Shown in pieces: positions 34,865 through 44,337 of a stretch of 64,000 bases of DNA; position 1 is the stretch's first letter, and the number at the start of each line of letters is the position of its first letter. The notes under the pieces are model-generated. The model ran no database searches, was not told the origin of the DNA, and saw only the letters and a list, made by a program, of their open reading frames with translations. The DNA lies in the NCBI GenBank assembly GCA_000198515.1, contig FP929140.1:1524527-1588526 (forward strand). Direction: 5' to 3'. Made by a program: the position numbers and the translations under genes. This stretch comes from a gamma proteobacterium HdN1 (lineage in GTDB: Bacteria; Pseudomonadota; Gammaproteobacteria; Pseudomonadales; Ketobacteraceae).

Positions 34865-35899
34865 ATGAAACGTCCAGAAGATACCGTCATCGCAAGCAAT
34901 TATGCGGCTCTCATTCTACGTCTGACGCGTGCACGTGAAATTCGCGACGAGAACGTACTAGCGCAGACTGGGATTCGTGCAGAGCAGCTAGAAGGCGAGA
35001 TCACCTCGATCAACGGAAAGCAGTTTTTGCAAATGATTCGCAACGTTAGCGAATTGGTGGACGATAGCGCCTTTCCTGTTTACTACGGGATGAATATGTC
35101 GGTCGCAACCCACGGCATCATGGGCTATGCGTTGCTTACCTGTGCTTCTGCGCGCGATGCTTTCTCACTTGCGCTTCGCTATTACCGAACCGTATTTTCC
35201 ATGCTCTCCATTGTGGAAGAGTCGCACGGAGAGAACGTCCATTTTGTCTTTGATTTCGATATTTGTACTGGCGAGATGGAAAAATTCATGATTGAGGGCG
35301 TTTTTGCGGGCTTGCTCAGCGTTTCGAGGTACGTGTTGGGAATCGCCGAAATTCCTTGTGAAATGCGCTATACAGGGTCGAGACCGAGCCATGTTTCAAT
35401 TTATCAAACCTTATTTGGATTAAAGCCCACCTTTGATTGCGAGCGAAATGAAATCATCGTATCGCGTTCTGTCTTGGATCTCGCTCTACCTGCGCATGAT
35501 CCGCAAACGCAAAGGCTGGCACAAGCTCAGTGCGAAAAGGCGTTGGAGTCGATGGCAGAGCAAACCTCATTTCCAGATCGAATCAAGCAGTTAATTAAAT
35601 CAAACCCAAACCCTCTGCCGTCGCTCAGCCAAGTGGCGGATCGACTGCACATGCATCCTCGTACGCTCGGGCGGCGGTTGAGTGACTTCGATACCTGTTT
35701 TAAGGATCTTTTAGAAGAAGTGAAGTCCGAGCTTGCAATGGAATATCTCGCCAACTCCGATCTTCTGATTGACGACATTGCATACTCGCTGAATTATAAC
35801 GATGCAACGAGCTTTTATCGGGCATTCCGACGCTGGACTGGGCGCTCGCCCGGTATGTATCGCCAGAAGCACGCAAGAACTCGCTTGCGTGCTGTGTGA
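34865..35899 (+). CDS. AraC-family regulator, arabinose-bind_2 type
   Basis: The 344-residue protein has a long ligand domain (about 20-205, with LVDDSAFPVYYGMNMSVATHGIMGYAL) and an AraC helix-turn-helix pair (about 245-340, LSQVADRLHMHPRTLGRRLSDFD and IDDIAYSLNYNDATSFYRAFRRWTGRSPGMYRQ). Members of this group respond to hydrophobic acids or their CoA esters. It is divergent from the acyl-CoA synthetase, which is the likely target. GAGGAG about ten bases before the ATG at 34865 supports the start. Confidence 0.92.
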   Translation: MKRPEDTVIASNYAALILRLTRAREIRDENVLAQTGIRAEQLEGEITSINGKQFLQMIRNVSELVDDSAFPVYYGMNMSVATHGIMGYALLTCASARDAFSLALRYYRTVFSMLSIVEESHGENVHFVFDFDICTGEMEKFMIEGVFAGLLSVSRYVLGIAEIPCEMRYTGSRPSHVSIYQTLFGLKPTFDCERNEIIVSRSVLDLALPAHDPQTQRLAQAQCEKALESMAEQTSFPDRIKQLIKSNPNPLPSLSQVADRLHMHPRTLGRRLSDFDTCFKDLLEEVKSELAMEYLANSDLLIDDIAYSLNYNDATSFYRAFRRWTGRSPGMYRQKHARTRLRAV

Positions 35900-35905
35900 G
35901 GAGGC

Positions 35906-36289
35906 TTAAAACTTTCTGGGCTCCGCAGCCTCGCTGCGCCCAATAAAACGATAACGCCCATCGTACTGCTGAAATCGCGTCAGGCTAATTACGTCAGGCA
36001 AACAAATTGCGATACACGCACCGCAGCCGATGCAGCATGCGCTATCGCTTATCATGGCAACCGCCTTTTTGTCGATCATCTCAAGGGCATTGCCAGGGCA
36101 GACTTCTACGCAGAGTTCACAGCCGTTGCAGCCATCATTATCCACCTCTACGCGCGCCATGAGCGTGTGATCGTTTGGGTTTGGGATATGATTTGGATTG
36201 CCAACGCCCATTTCTGGAAGTGTGTTTAGATCCTTCTTTGAAAGGTGTTCGAAAGAAAGCCAGTCTTTAATATCGGTCACAATGGACAT
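35906..36289 (-). CDS. Ferredoxin, 2[4Fe-4S] type
   Basis: The 127-residue protein has two cysteine quartets: CNGCELCVEVCPG near residue 54 and CCIGCGACIAICLPD near 85. The N-terminal 45 residues are an extra segment. It should carry electrons for the nitroreductase-like flavoprotein directly upstream (23-bp gap) or the acyl-CoA dehydrogenases. It converges with the AraC gene at 35899. Confidence 0.93.
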   Translation of the reverse strand: MSIVTDIKDWLSFEHLSKKDLNTLPEMGVGNPNHIPNPNDHTLMARVEVDNDGCNGCELCVEVCPGNALEMIDKKAVAMISDSACCIGCGACIAICLPDVISLTRFQQYDGRYRFIGRSEAAEPRKF

Positions 36290-36312
36290 AATTCTGCACC
36301 TCTGTTCAACGA

Positions 36313-37071
36313 TTATTTGTGGACGGTTTTATTGCCATCATTTCCATACCAAACAGTCTCATGAGTTTCGCGCTCAACAAAACCATCAGGAATTCCCTTT
36401 GGATAACCGATTGCAATGCTTGTGGCGAGTTTGTACGGATAGGCAATGCCAAGCATCCTCCGATATTTTGGATGCACAGCAAGGAGCGACGCAAAACTTA
36501 CCCAGCAAGTAGAAAGCCCGAAACTATGTGCGGTTAGCACCATATTGGTGCCGGCAATGCCAACGTCCAGATGTGGATCACCGCTGCCGCGTTCATCTAC
36601 CAGTAAAAAAATGACGGTAGATGCGCCGTGCCATACGCCCAGTTCACGACGTGCGACTTGCCCTAAGCCGGTGATGCCCGTGGGATGAAAGAGTTGCGTC
36701 ATCACCTTCATCATGATCCTGGAAACTGCGCGCGGAATCAGCGCGCCCGGATATGCAGGATTGGTAAAGCGCGAGGCAAGATCCGCCATTCTAACCACGT
36801 GATCTGCCATTTCATCAATGAGCTTGCGATCTTGCACGACAACGAATTTCCAAGATTGGCAGTTGCCGGCGGAGGGTGCGTAGCGGCCAGATTCAAGAAT
36901 CCTCTTTACGAGATGCTCTTCAACGACTTTTTTTCGATAAAGCCGGGTGCTGCGGCGCTGCATGATAATGGTTTCGACTTCGTTAAAGTCGGAGCCTGGT
37001 GCCGGCGGCGCTCTGCGAGCGACTTTTGGCCTAGACTTTTTGTCATCGAGGATGGCTTGGTGCGACGTCAT
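36313..37071 (-). CDS. Nitroreductase-family FMN oxidoreductase
   Basis: The 252-residue protein has the NfsA/NfnB fold: QRRSTRLYRKK near 38-48 (FMN phosphate site), RYAPSAGNCQSWKFVVVQD near 83, LDVGIAGTNMVLTAHSFGLSTCWV near 175, and IAIGYPKG near 225. An N-terminal basic extension of about 30 residues precedes the domain. The next gene is a ferredoxin, so a ferredoxin-coupled flavin reduction of an unsaturated or nitro compound is plausible. It is divergent from an AraC regulator 365 bp away. Confidence 0.9.
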   Translation of the reverse strand: MTSHQAILDDKKSRPKVARRAPPAPGSDFNEVETIIMQRRSTRLYRKKVVEEHLVKRILESGRYAPSAGNCQSWKFVVVQDRKLIDEMADHVVRMADLASRFTNPAYPGALIPRAVSRIMMKVMTQLFHPTGITGLGQVARRELGVWHGASTVIFLLVDERGSGDPHLDVGIAGTNMVLTAHSFGLSTCWVSFASLLAVHPKYRRMLGIAYPYKLATSIAIGYPKGIPDGFVERETHETVWYGNDGNKTVHK

Positions 37072-37436
37072 ACGGTAGCCCTCTTATGGATTTGTGCGTC
37101 ACTTGCAACGCAATTGCTTTTCAAGCAAGAGAAAACAGTCGCAATGTACTCTTCTGAAGAGGCCGTATGTTTCAAATTGGCCTGTTCAGCCTGACTGTTT
37201 TCATTGTATTTCCGCAGTACCCGCGAATTGCAGAAATAACCTTGATGGTTTCAAGCTATCGGTAAACGCTTTACTTGAAAAGCACCCGAAATGACGTTTT
37301 AATTGCATAACACGACACCTAAAGCAGTAGGTTGTTTTTTTTATTGGTTCCACCCTGCGGCCTTATCCCTCTTAGTGGATATTTACGCTTTTGGATAATT
37401 ACTTCACAACAGAAGACAAGAATAAGTAGGTACGAG
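37072..37436. other. Divergent intergenic region, nitroreductase / AraC
   Basis: About 365 bases with no convincing gene. The AT-rich part (about 37285-37430) probably holds the AraC promoter. No clear repeat or known operator was seen. Confidence 0.6.
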
Positions 37437-38510
37437 ATGAGTGGTGTCAGCAGCATGAGTACCGGAAGCGTAACGACAAGCTCGAATCGGTCTGCGATCC
37501 GGATTTCTGCATCGCTTGTACCGGTTTGTGTGCAGGTAGGCGTCTCGCTGGGGGTAAACCCCTCTTATTTGCAGCGCTGGGTCGATAGCGTCGATCTGGA
37601 GGCGCTAGAGGCAGGGTTGATTGATGCCAACCAAGTTTCGGATTTAGTCAAATGGATCACCGACTGCACCGATCGCACGGACGTTGCCTTTTTAGTGGGC
37701 GAAGTCTTTGATTTTGATTTTTTTCCTGCGGTTACCACTTATTTGCGATCGCTGGATTGCTTGCGTAACTTGCGCTGCGATATTGGGTTTATTCAGCGCC
37801 TGTTTAGCCCACAGTTCTGCATTGAGGTAAAAGAAGTAGGAGAATGGATTGAAGTGCGGCTTGGCGTGCTGGATGCAGCCGTTAACGATCAACTCGACCC
37901 GCTGATTGTCCGGTTTGCGGTGTCAGGCGTGATGACATTTTGCCAAAAACTGCTCGCTTCACTGCTTCAGGAGGATGGTTTTATCGAGGGATTCTATTTT
38001 AGGGAAAGCGAGCCGGATTCGGTGGATGACTATCGTAACTACCTGAAATCCCCCCTTCATTTTGGCGCAGATTTTGATGGCTTTATTGTGCCAAGATCGC
38101 TTCTAGATTTGCCGCTTCGTGGTGCCTTGCCCATGCTCAACGCGAAGGCAAGAGCGCGCTTGGTGGAAGTTTCCAACACCTTGATTGAAGCGGATACGCT
38201 GGCCGAAAAATTGCTTGAAGCATTTCATCAGCATCACCGTCTGCTTTCACTTCCCTTGCCCGCAACTGCCGCCCATTTCAACGTTAGCGAGCGCACCTTA
38301 CAGCGGCGGTTGCAGGCAGAATCGGTGACGTTTTTTGAATTGCAAGAGCAGGCCAAGAGATTGGTGGCAACTGAGCTTCTAAAAAAAGGCACCTCTACCG
38401 ACGACGTTGCAGAGCAGCTAGGGTTTGCGGATCGTCGAAGTTTTTGCCGCGCATTCAAGCGCTGGTTTGATAAAAGCCCGAGCGCGTTTCGTGCTGAAAT
38501 CACTTCTTGA
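37437..38510 (+). CDS. AraC-family regulator
   Basis: The 357-residue protein ends with a clear AraC HTH: LPATAAHFNVSERTLQRRLQAESVTFFELQEQAK and DDVAEQLGFADRRSFCRAFKRWFDKSPSAFRAE (key parts). The N-terminal 230 residues form the arabinose-bind_2-like ligand domain. It is divergent from nitroreductase-ferredoxin, its likely target. AAGTAGG before the ATG at 37437 is used for the start; the longer frame to 37332 has no family support. Confidence 0.9.
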   Translation: MSGVSSMSTGSVTTSSNRSAIRISASLVPVCVQVGVSLGVNPSYLQRWVDSVDLEALEAGLIDANQVSDLVKWITDCTDRTDVAFLVGEVFDFDFFPAVTTYLRSLDCLRNLRCDIGFIQRLFSPQFCIEVKEVGEWIEVRLGVLDAAVNDQLDPLIVRFAVSGVMTFCQKLLASLLQEDGFIEGFYFRESEPDSVDDYRNYLKSPLHFGADFDGFIVPRSLLDLPLRGALPMLNAKARARLVEVSNTLIEADTLAEKLLEAFHQHHRLLSLPLPATAAHFNVSERTLQRRLQAESVTFFELQEQAKRLVATELLKKGTSTDDVAEQLGFADRRSFCRAFKRWFDKSPSAFRAEITS

Positions 38511-38627
38511 TCGTCGTAAAATGCTATAAAGCTGACGTGTAATGCGCTATCCAGAACCCATTTTTCCTCTTTATCCTCTGTGAACTCGGTAGCAAAGACC
38601 ATATAGAACGGAATAGAGGCTGCAAGC

Positions 38628-39362
38628 ATGGTGAAATCAGTTCTTACAAGCGTAACGCGTCCGTATTCCTCTTTGGAGTCGTTTTCTTACGACAAAATTA
38701 TTGCCCCTGCCGTAGTCCAGATGCTGGAAGGCGCGTTACAAGATTGGAGTGATGTCTTGGCATCCTCTAAGGAATTGTTAGACCTTGGTTGTGGCGGCGG
38801 GCAGGTGCTTGCGCTGTTGGCAAAGCGTTATCCTTCTTTGCAGCTCAGCGGAGTGGATTTATCCTACGAGCAGGTCGCTCGCGCCAGAAAACGCTTGGAT
38901 GCTTTTTCTGGGCGCGCGGAAGTCAAGCAGGGGAGTGCGCTCGAAATTCCTTACCCAGATGCGCACTTTGACACGGTCATTAGCATCGCCTCCATCAAAC
39001 ACTGGCCCGATCCACAGCGCGGGCTGCAGGAATGCGTGCGCGTGCTGAAGCCAGGCGGCACCTTGCTGGTAGTAGAAGTCGATCGCGCCTGCACGCTTGC
39101 CGACGCCCATAAATTTATTTCCGGCTGGAAAATCCCGAGGGTTTTTCAGCCCTTTGCGCTAGCACTTTTTAGAACATGGGTCGCAGGAAACTCCCCTGAT
39201 TTGCTTGAAGCGAGCGAGCTTGCGAATAAGCTCACCATTGATGGGATCAAGGTTGTGCGTGTTGCGGGAACCCCCGCGTGGAGTATCAGTGGCGCGCGCC
39301 GCGTAGATGCTGCAAAGATAACCGGAAAACCAAGCGGCACCACGAAGCGGCTGCAAAAGTAA
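38628..39362 (+). CDS. SAM-dependent methyltransferase (class I)
   Basis: The 244-residue protein shows motif I LDLGCGGGQVL, motif II LSGVDLSYEQVARA, the post-motif DAHFDTVISIASIKHWPDPQ and the LKPGGTLLVVEVDRA strand of UbiE/Methyltransf_11 enzymes. The substrate is not evident. No signal peptide is seen. A rho-independent terminator follows at 39440-39478. Confidence 0.9.
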   Translation: MVKSVLTSVTRPYSSLESFSYDKIIAPAVVQMLEGALQDWSDVLASSKELLDLGCGGGQVLALLAKRYPSLQLSGVDLSYEQVARARKRLDAFSGRAEVKQGSALEIPYPDAHFDTVISIASIKHWPDPQRGLQECVRVLKPGGTLLVVEVDRACTLADAHKFISGWKIPRVFQPFALALFRTWVAGNSPDLLEASELANKLTIDGIKVVRVAGTPAWSISGARRVDAAKITGKPSGTTKRLQK

Positions 39363-39439
39363 GCGGGAAACAAAATAGTAGGAATAATTTTTACATAAAC
39401 CGGATAAATTTTTACTTGCAGTAAGATTTTTACAGTTTT

Positions 39440-39478
39440 CCTGCAGGGGTTGAAAGGTGCCCTTGCAGGTTTTTTTTG
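39440..39478 (+). terminator. Rho-independent terminator
   Basis: CCTGCAGGGG and CCCTTGCAGG form a stem with one bulge, followed by T8. It serves the methyltransferase and lies between convergent genes. Confidence 0.75.
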
Positions 39479-39515
39479 CGGATTTTTTTGGGGGGTGCCA
39501 ATCCCTAACGAATCT

Positions 39516-42500
39516 CTAATGAAAGTTGCGGGATTCCAGAGAAAGTTTCCCCAATAGCCCGCTAAGATCCTCGATTGCACCTGCAACAATGTGTGTCACG
39601 TCGTCTTTTTTTTCTACAACACCTTTAATCTTTAAGAGCTGCCCTCTTAATATCGCCTCACGAAACCTTGTTGCCACGTCACGCCAGATTACGATGTTGT
39701 GATTTCCAGTTTCATCTTCTAGGGTGAGAAACATTACGCCCTTTGCAGTACCAGGTCGCTGCCGACAGGTGACAATGCCCGCAACCTGCACAAAGCGGCG
39801 TGTGCTTAACAAACAGACTTCCTTCTGGAGCTTGCACACTTTGAGCGCTGCGTGGTTGCGCAATAACGCCATTGGGTGGCGCCCTAAGGTAAGCCCAAGG
39901 CTGCGATAATCTTCCAGCATGTCTTTTGCCTCTGTAGGTGCCCGCAGTAACACGCTTATGTCGCTCTCGTTACTGGCGTCTACCAGTGCGGTGGGGGCGT
40001 GCAAGGCCATGCTTTCCCAGCGGGCTTGATGACGATTCCCTGTTAACGTAAGCAGCGCGTTACCGTGAGCCAGGGCGTCCATATCCTTTTGGTTTAGAAA
40101 TGCGCGTTGTTTCAGATCTGCAATGGATTGGAAAGCGCGCTGCTTGCGTGCGCGCAATAGCGATTGCCCGCCGATGCTTGAGAAATCCTTAAGCATGCAA
40201 AGGCCAAGGCGAAGCGCAGGCTGTTGGCGGCCTGAGAGCGGTTCAAGCGAGTGCTCCCACTGGCTGCACATAACATCTACCGTGCGAATTTCTACGTTGT
40301 GCCGCCGAGCGTCCTGAACCAATTGTGATGCGGAATAAAACCCCATAGGCTGGCTGTTCAGCAGCGCACAACAGAATGCGGCAGGTTCATGGCACTTCAG
40401 CCAAGCAGAGACATAAACCAGTAGCGCAAAACTTGCTGCGTGCGATTCAGGAAACCCGTATTCGCCAAATCCATTGATCTGTTCAATGATGCGCTCTGCA
40501 AATTCTGTGATGTATCCGCGTGCCATTAAGCCATGATGCAGCTTTTCCTGATGGCGCTGTAATTCGCCTTTTTTCTTCCAGCTCGCCATGGCGCGGCGCA
40601 GTTGATCCGCTTCGCCTGCGCTAAAACCTGCGGCGAGCATGGCGAGTTCGATCACCTGCTCCTGAAAAATAGGAACGCCCAAGGTGCGCTTTAATACACT
40701 TTCCACTTCTTTTCCCGGATATTCGACGCTCTCCAGCCCTTGGCGGCGTTTCAGGAATGGGTGCACCATATTTCCCTGCATCGGGCCTGGCCGAACAATC
40801 GCAACCTGAATTACGAGATCATAAAAGCAGGCGGGTTTTAAGCGCGGCAGCATCGACATTTGCGCACGAGACTCGACCTGAAACACACCGATGCTGTCGG
40901 CCTGTTGCAGCATTTGGTACACCTCTGGGTCTTCTGCGGGCAGGGTAGCCATGCTCCAATGGCGTCCACGAATCGGCGCCAGCAAATCAAAACAGCGCCG
41001 AATTGCGCTTAACATGCCCAAGGCAAGAATATCGATTTTCATTAAACCAAGCGTTTCGATATCGTCCTTATCCCACTGAACTACCGTGCGATCTGGCATA
41101 CTGGCATTTTCGATCGGCACGAGCTGATCCAAGTGCCCATCAGAAATAATAAATCCGCCGGTATGCTGGGATAAATGCCTCGGAAAGCGCAATAAGATAT
41201 TGACCAAATAAATAAGCTGCCGCACTCGGCGCTGGTTGTAGTCAAGCCCAATGGTCATAAGCTGCTCTGCCAGTTGATCGGGCTGATCCCACCATGTGAG
41301 TAAGCGATTTAGTGGGTCGATTAGCGTACCGTCGAAGCCTAATGCTTTGGCTACATCACGTAGCGCGCTTTTAAGGCGCCAAGTAATTACGGACGCAGTC
41401 AGCGCTGCACGTTGCCTGCCATATTTCTGATAGATAAACTGGATGATTTCTTCGCGCCTCTCGTGCTCAAAATCAACGTCTATATCAGGAGGCTCGTTGC
41501 GCTCTTTTGAGATAAATCTCTCAAAAAGAAGGTGATGGATTGCGGGGTCTACCTCAGTAATAAATAAACAAAAGCAAACAGCAGAATTAGCTGCAGAGCC
41601 TCGTCCTTGGCAAAGAATTCTGCGGCTTCGAGCAAATTGCACAATATCGTAAACGGTTAAAAAATAGTATTCATAGTGCAGTTCGGCGATAATATGGAGC
41701 TCTTTTTCGAGCTGAGCCCGTACTTTTTCTAAAATCCCTTCCGGCCAGCGTTGACGTGCGCCGCTATAGGTGATGGCGCGCAGATATTGCGTAGGGCTAA
41801 CATTTGAAGGCACTGATTCATGAGGGTATTCATAACGCAATTCGCGCAGCGAAAATAAACAGCGATTGGCGATTTCTACGGTATTTTGCAGTGCGGCTTT
41901 TGGGAACCTATTTTGTAATTCTTCCAGTCTCTGCAAGTGTCGCTCTCGGTTGGATTGAAGTTCAAACCCTGCTTGATCGACGGTGGTGTTCAGGCGAATC
42001 GCGGTAAGCACATCCTGCACTGGTTGACGGCTTGCGCTATGCGTCAAGACGCCGCCCACTGCTACAATGGGCAAATGAAGGCTGTTAGCGAGGGACATGC
42101 GCCATGTGAATTGTTCGGGAGTAATCGCGCAAAATCCCTGTTCAATGCCAATCCAAAGGCGTTCGCGAGAAATTTGTAGAAAATATTGCGTATCTGCCTG
42201 AGTGCTTTCAACGTAGGCACGATCAGGAAGCCAAATGAGTAAACAGTCACGCAAATGGCGTTCAAGGTCTTTGGTATGGGCTTCATATTGGCCTTTTTTG
42301 CTGCGGCGGCGTGCGTGGCTGATGTAGCTAGATAGCTGATGGTAGGCCAATTTGCTGGGTGCTAATGCAACATATCGCAAACCTTCCTCGCAGACAAAAT
42401 AGCTGCCGATGATAAGCTTGATGCCGCACTTTTCCGCTTCGACAAGGGCACGTACAACGCCCGCGAGTGAACATTCATCGGTAAGGGCGATGGCGCTGTA

Positions 42501-42767
42501 GGATTGCGCGTGGGCTTGTCGCACCAATTCTTCTGGATGCGATGCGCCTTTCAGGAAAGAAAAATTACTCAAGCAAAACAGTTCTGCATAACAGAAATCA
42601 AGTGCAGCCCTTGCTTTGGTGCACTCAACCTCCGTTTTGGCACCTTCAGACTGCGTTTTGGCACATTCAGGCTGCGTGTGGCGATCAGGCTCACCTGCAC
42701 GGCAGTTCTCACCGAGTTTTCGGTGAGGTAGGATCGTATTCAACCGAATACTCCATGCAAAAACCAC
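39516..42767 (-). CDS. dnaE2: Error-prone DNA polymerase DnaE2 (ImuC)
   Basis: The protein is up to 1083 residues. PHP-type N-terminus begins at CYAELFCLSNFSFLKGASHPEEL near residue 58; the polymerase core has RILCQGRGSAANSAVCFCL, EPPDIDVDFEHERREE with the catalytic aspartates (PDIDVDF), and FGEYGFPESHAASFALLVYVSAWLKCHEP (key parts). DnaE2 is the translesion polymerase of the ImuB mutasome. The start is unsettled: a GTG at 42767 overlaps imuB by 28 bp, and a TTG at 42743 overlaps the imuB stop (TTGA). Either adds an unusual extension with three heptapeptide repeats before the conserved start. It shares a transcript with imuB and should be SOS-induced. Confidence 0.95.
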   Translation of the reverse strand: MVFAWSIRLNTILPHRKLGENCRAGEPDRHTQPECAKTQSEGAKTEVECTKARAALDFCYAELFCLSNFSFLKGASHPEELVRQAHAQSYSAIALTDECSLAGVVRALVEAEKCGIKLIIGSYFVCEEGLRYVALAPSKLAYHQLSSYISHARRRSKKGQYEAHTKDLERHLRDCLLIWLPDRAYVESTQADTQYFLQISRERLWIGIEQGFCAITPEQFTWRMSLANSLHLPIVAVGGVLTHSASRQPVQDVLTAIRLNTTVDQAGFELQSNRERHLQRLEELQNRFPKAALQNTVEIANRCLFSLRELRYEYPHESVPSNVSPTQYLRAITYSGARQRWPEGILEKVRAQLEKELHIIAELHYEYYFLTVYDIVQFARSRRILCQGRGSAANSAVCFCLFITEVDPAIHHLLFERFISKERNEPPDIDVDFEHERREEIIQFIYQKYGRQRAALTASVITWRLKSALRDVAKALGFDGTLIDPLNRLLTWWDQPDQLAEQLMTIGLDYNQRRVRQLIYLVNILLRFPRHLSQHTGGFIISDGHLDQLVPIENASMPDRTVVQWDKDDIETLGLMKIDILALGMLSAIRRCFDLLAPIRGRHWSMATLPAEDPEVYQMLQQADSIGVFQVESRAQMSMLPRLKPACFYDLVIQVAIVRPGPMQGNMVHPFLKRRQGLESVEYPGKEVESVLKRTLGVPIFQEQVIELAMLAAGFSAGEADQLRRAMASWKKKGELQRHQEKLHHGLMARGYITEFAERIIEQINGFGEYGFPESHAASFALLVYVSAWLKCHEPAAFCCALLNSQPMGFYSASQLVQDARRHNVEIRTVDVMCSQWEHSLEPLSGRQQPALRLGLCMLKDFSSIGGQSLLRARKQRAFQSIADLKQRAFLNQKDMDALAHGNALLTLTGNRHQARWESMALHAPTALVDASNESDISVLLRAPTEAKDMLEDYRSLGLTLGRHPMALLRNHAALKVCKLQKEVCLLSTRRFVQVAGIVTCRQRPGTAKGVMFLTLEDETGNHNIVIWRDVATRFREAILRGQLLKIKGVVEKKDDVTHIVAGAIEDLSGLLGKLSLESRNFH
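42612..42674. repeat. Tandem repeat, 3 x 21 bp, in dnaE2 N-terminus
   Basis: Units at 42654-42674, 42633-42653 and 42612-42632 encode the heptads QPECAKT, QSEGAKT and EVECTKA on the minus strand. They lie in the extension before the conserved DnaE2 start. Confidence 0.85.
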
Positions 42768-44176
42768 TGTGGCTGCGTGTGTTCAAGTTCATTTTTCGCA
42801 AGCGGGCGAAATATCCAATACAACATGCCTTCAGAGTGGCGAGCGATAAAATAGTCTCGCTTTACCGGAGCTTGATCCCACCAGCCGCTGTCGATACGCT
42901 CTGGCCCTTGCAGCAGCGTTAACGGTGCAGGATCACAAGGAAGGCCATTTTTACAGGCGAGCGCTCGTGGCGTGGCCAGTAGCCATAAGGGGCGAGTGGA
43001 TAGGGTGCGGGCAATCTCATGGGGTTGTCCAGGTGGTGTCACCTGCCAGCTACGTTCGGGTCGGTAGTCTTCCAGTGGACGAAGGCCGCTCACGAAATCA
43101 TTCCCCAAACGCGCTTGCAAATGATCCACCAGCGCTTGTGGTGACCAAAGCGCAGCGGCTTGCGTATCGAACAGATCAGTAACGATCGGCTTCCAGGGCT
43201 GAAACTCATCGCACACAAGCTTGAGGGCAACGATGGGCTGCCGAATCTGAAAACGCTCTAGCCGTAAACGAAATAAATCCAGCAAAATTTCTGCCCGTAA
43301 CGTCGCCTGTGCAGGGGTGAGCTGTAGCATCTCTTGGCTGCCATCACGCTGCCGCAAATGTAATTGCACCGAGGTTGCCGTTTGCTGGCGCGCATGCAGG
43401 TACAGCGTTAGCGCATTCAGCAAACGCTTGAGTGGGAATAGTAAGGCTTCTTGATGCTCAACTTCGTGGCCGAATTCGAGATCGCTTTCAAAGCTGGGTG
43501 GCGGGCTGTAGTGGGGTCGCAAATCCGGGTGTAAGCCGCGTAGTTGCTGAAGGTATAGCAGGCTCCCTTGGCCCAAGCGTTTGCCCAAAGCCGCGCTTGG
43601 CAGGGCAAACAGTTGACCAAGGCGATCCAGCCCCATCCCTTGCAGGCGATCAATCTGAGTTGCGGGCAATTCGCTTGCGCTTAGCGGGCAGCCATCCAAC
43701 GCCTCTAATGGAAAAATTCCTGCTTGGTTCAATTCCAATGCGCTGCGCGCCAAGACGATAGCGCCGCGAGCGGTTGGAAAGCAGGCAAGGGTGTAGTGAA
43801 GGTCTTCAGCAGCGAGCACCTGTTGCAATTGGGCAAGCAATGCCTCGCAGCTGCCAAAGAGGCGCAAACTACTTTGAACTTCTAGCAGCACGCAGTCGGG
43901 CTCTGCCTGTGTGATGTGTGGGGTGAACTGGTATGCCAGTAAAGCGGTGCGCGCAAGGGTACGCTGTTCCAAGGCTGGATCGCGAAGACGTACCTGCAAA
44001 GTGGGGCACATCCCAAGTGCGCTGGGGATGCTGATCCCTGACCGAACTCCACTGGCCCGTGCTGTCTCTGTCGCTAGCCAGACTTGCCGCCGAGTTTCAA
44101 TGGCTACGGGCATATCAGAGGCGGGGTGGAATACATCGAGCGCTAGTTGTGGAAAATGCACGCAGATCCAAAGCAC
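42740..44176 (-). CDS. imuB: Y-family-like mutasome hub ImuB
   Basis: The 478-residue protein begins LWICVHFPQLALDVF, the usual ImuB start, from a GTG at 44176. It has the Y-family polymerase fold (TRRQVWLATETARASGVRSGISIPSALGMCP; GCPLSASELPATQIDRLQGMGLDRLGQLFALP) without the catalytic acidic residues, in line with its role as a non-catalytic scaffold that brings DnaE2 to the beta clamp. It overlaps dnaE2. A LexA-like box is 18 bp upstream. imuA, normally next to it, is about 4.3 kb away. Confidence 0.94.
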   Translation of the reverse strand: MLWICVHFPQLALDVFHPASDMPVAIETRRQVWLATETARASGVRSGISIPSALGMCPTLQVRLRDPALEQRTLARTALLAYQFTPHITQAEPDCVLLEVQSSLRLFGSCEALLAQLQQVLAAEDLHYTLACFPTARGAIVLARSALELNQAGIFPLEALDGCPLSASELPATQIDRLQGMGLDRLGQLFALPSAALGKRLGQGSLLYLQQLRGLHPDLRPHYSPPPSFESDLEFGHEVEHQEALLFPLKRLLNALTLYLHARQQTATSVQLHLRQRDGSQEMLQLTPAQATLRAEILLDLFRLRLERFQIRQPIVALKLVCDEFQPWKPIVTDLFDTQAAALWSPQALVDHLQARLGNDFVSGLRPLEDYRPERSWQVTPPGQPHEIARTLSTRPLWLLATPRALACKNGLPCDPAPLTLLQGPERIDSGWWDQAPVKRDYFIARHSEGMLYWIFRPLAKNELEHTQPQWFLHGVFG

Positions 44177-44193
44177 AGTAGTAACCCTGTATA

Positions 44194-44209
44194 GTGTTTA
44201 TTTATACAG
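44194..44209 (-). promoter_or_regulatory. LexA-like SOS box of imuB-dnaE2
   Basis: On the minus strand CTGTATAAATAAACAC matches CTGT-N8-ACAG at seven of eight fixed positions with an AT-rich centre. It lies just upstream of the imuB GTG. Confidence 0.65.
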
Positions 44210-44337
44210 TATGTCATCATTGGCAGTAGATCAAGGTCAACACAATGTAGCCCCGAATCAATACGCAGGTATTTTTCTATCGTTACTCCTCCTTGAGAGT
44301 GGTAAGCTTGCGCCTTCCGAAAGACAGACAGGATTTG

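Noticed and set aside
44177-44337. Pho box upstream of the DUF47-pit operon
   Set aside because: No stretch approached the CTGTCAT-N4-CTGTCAT pattern.
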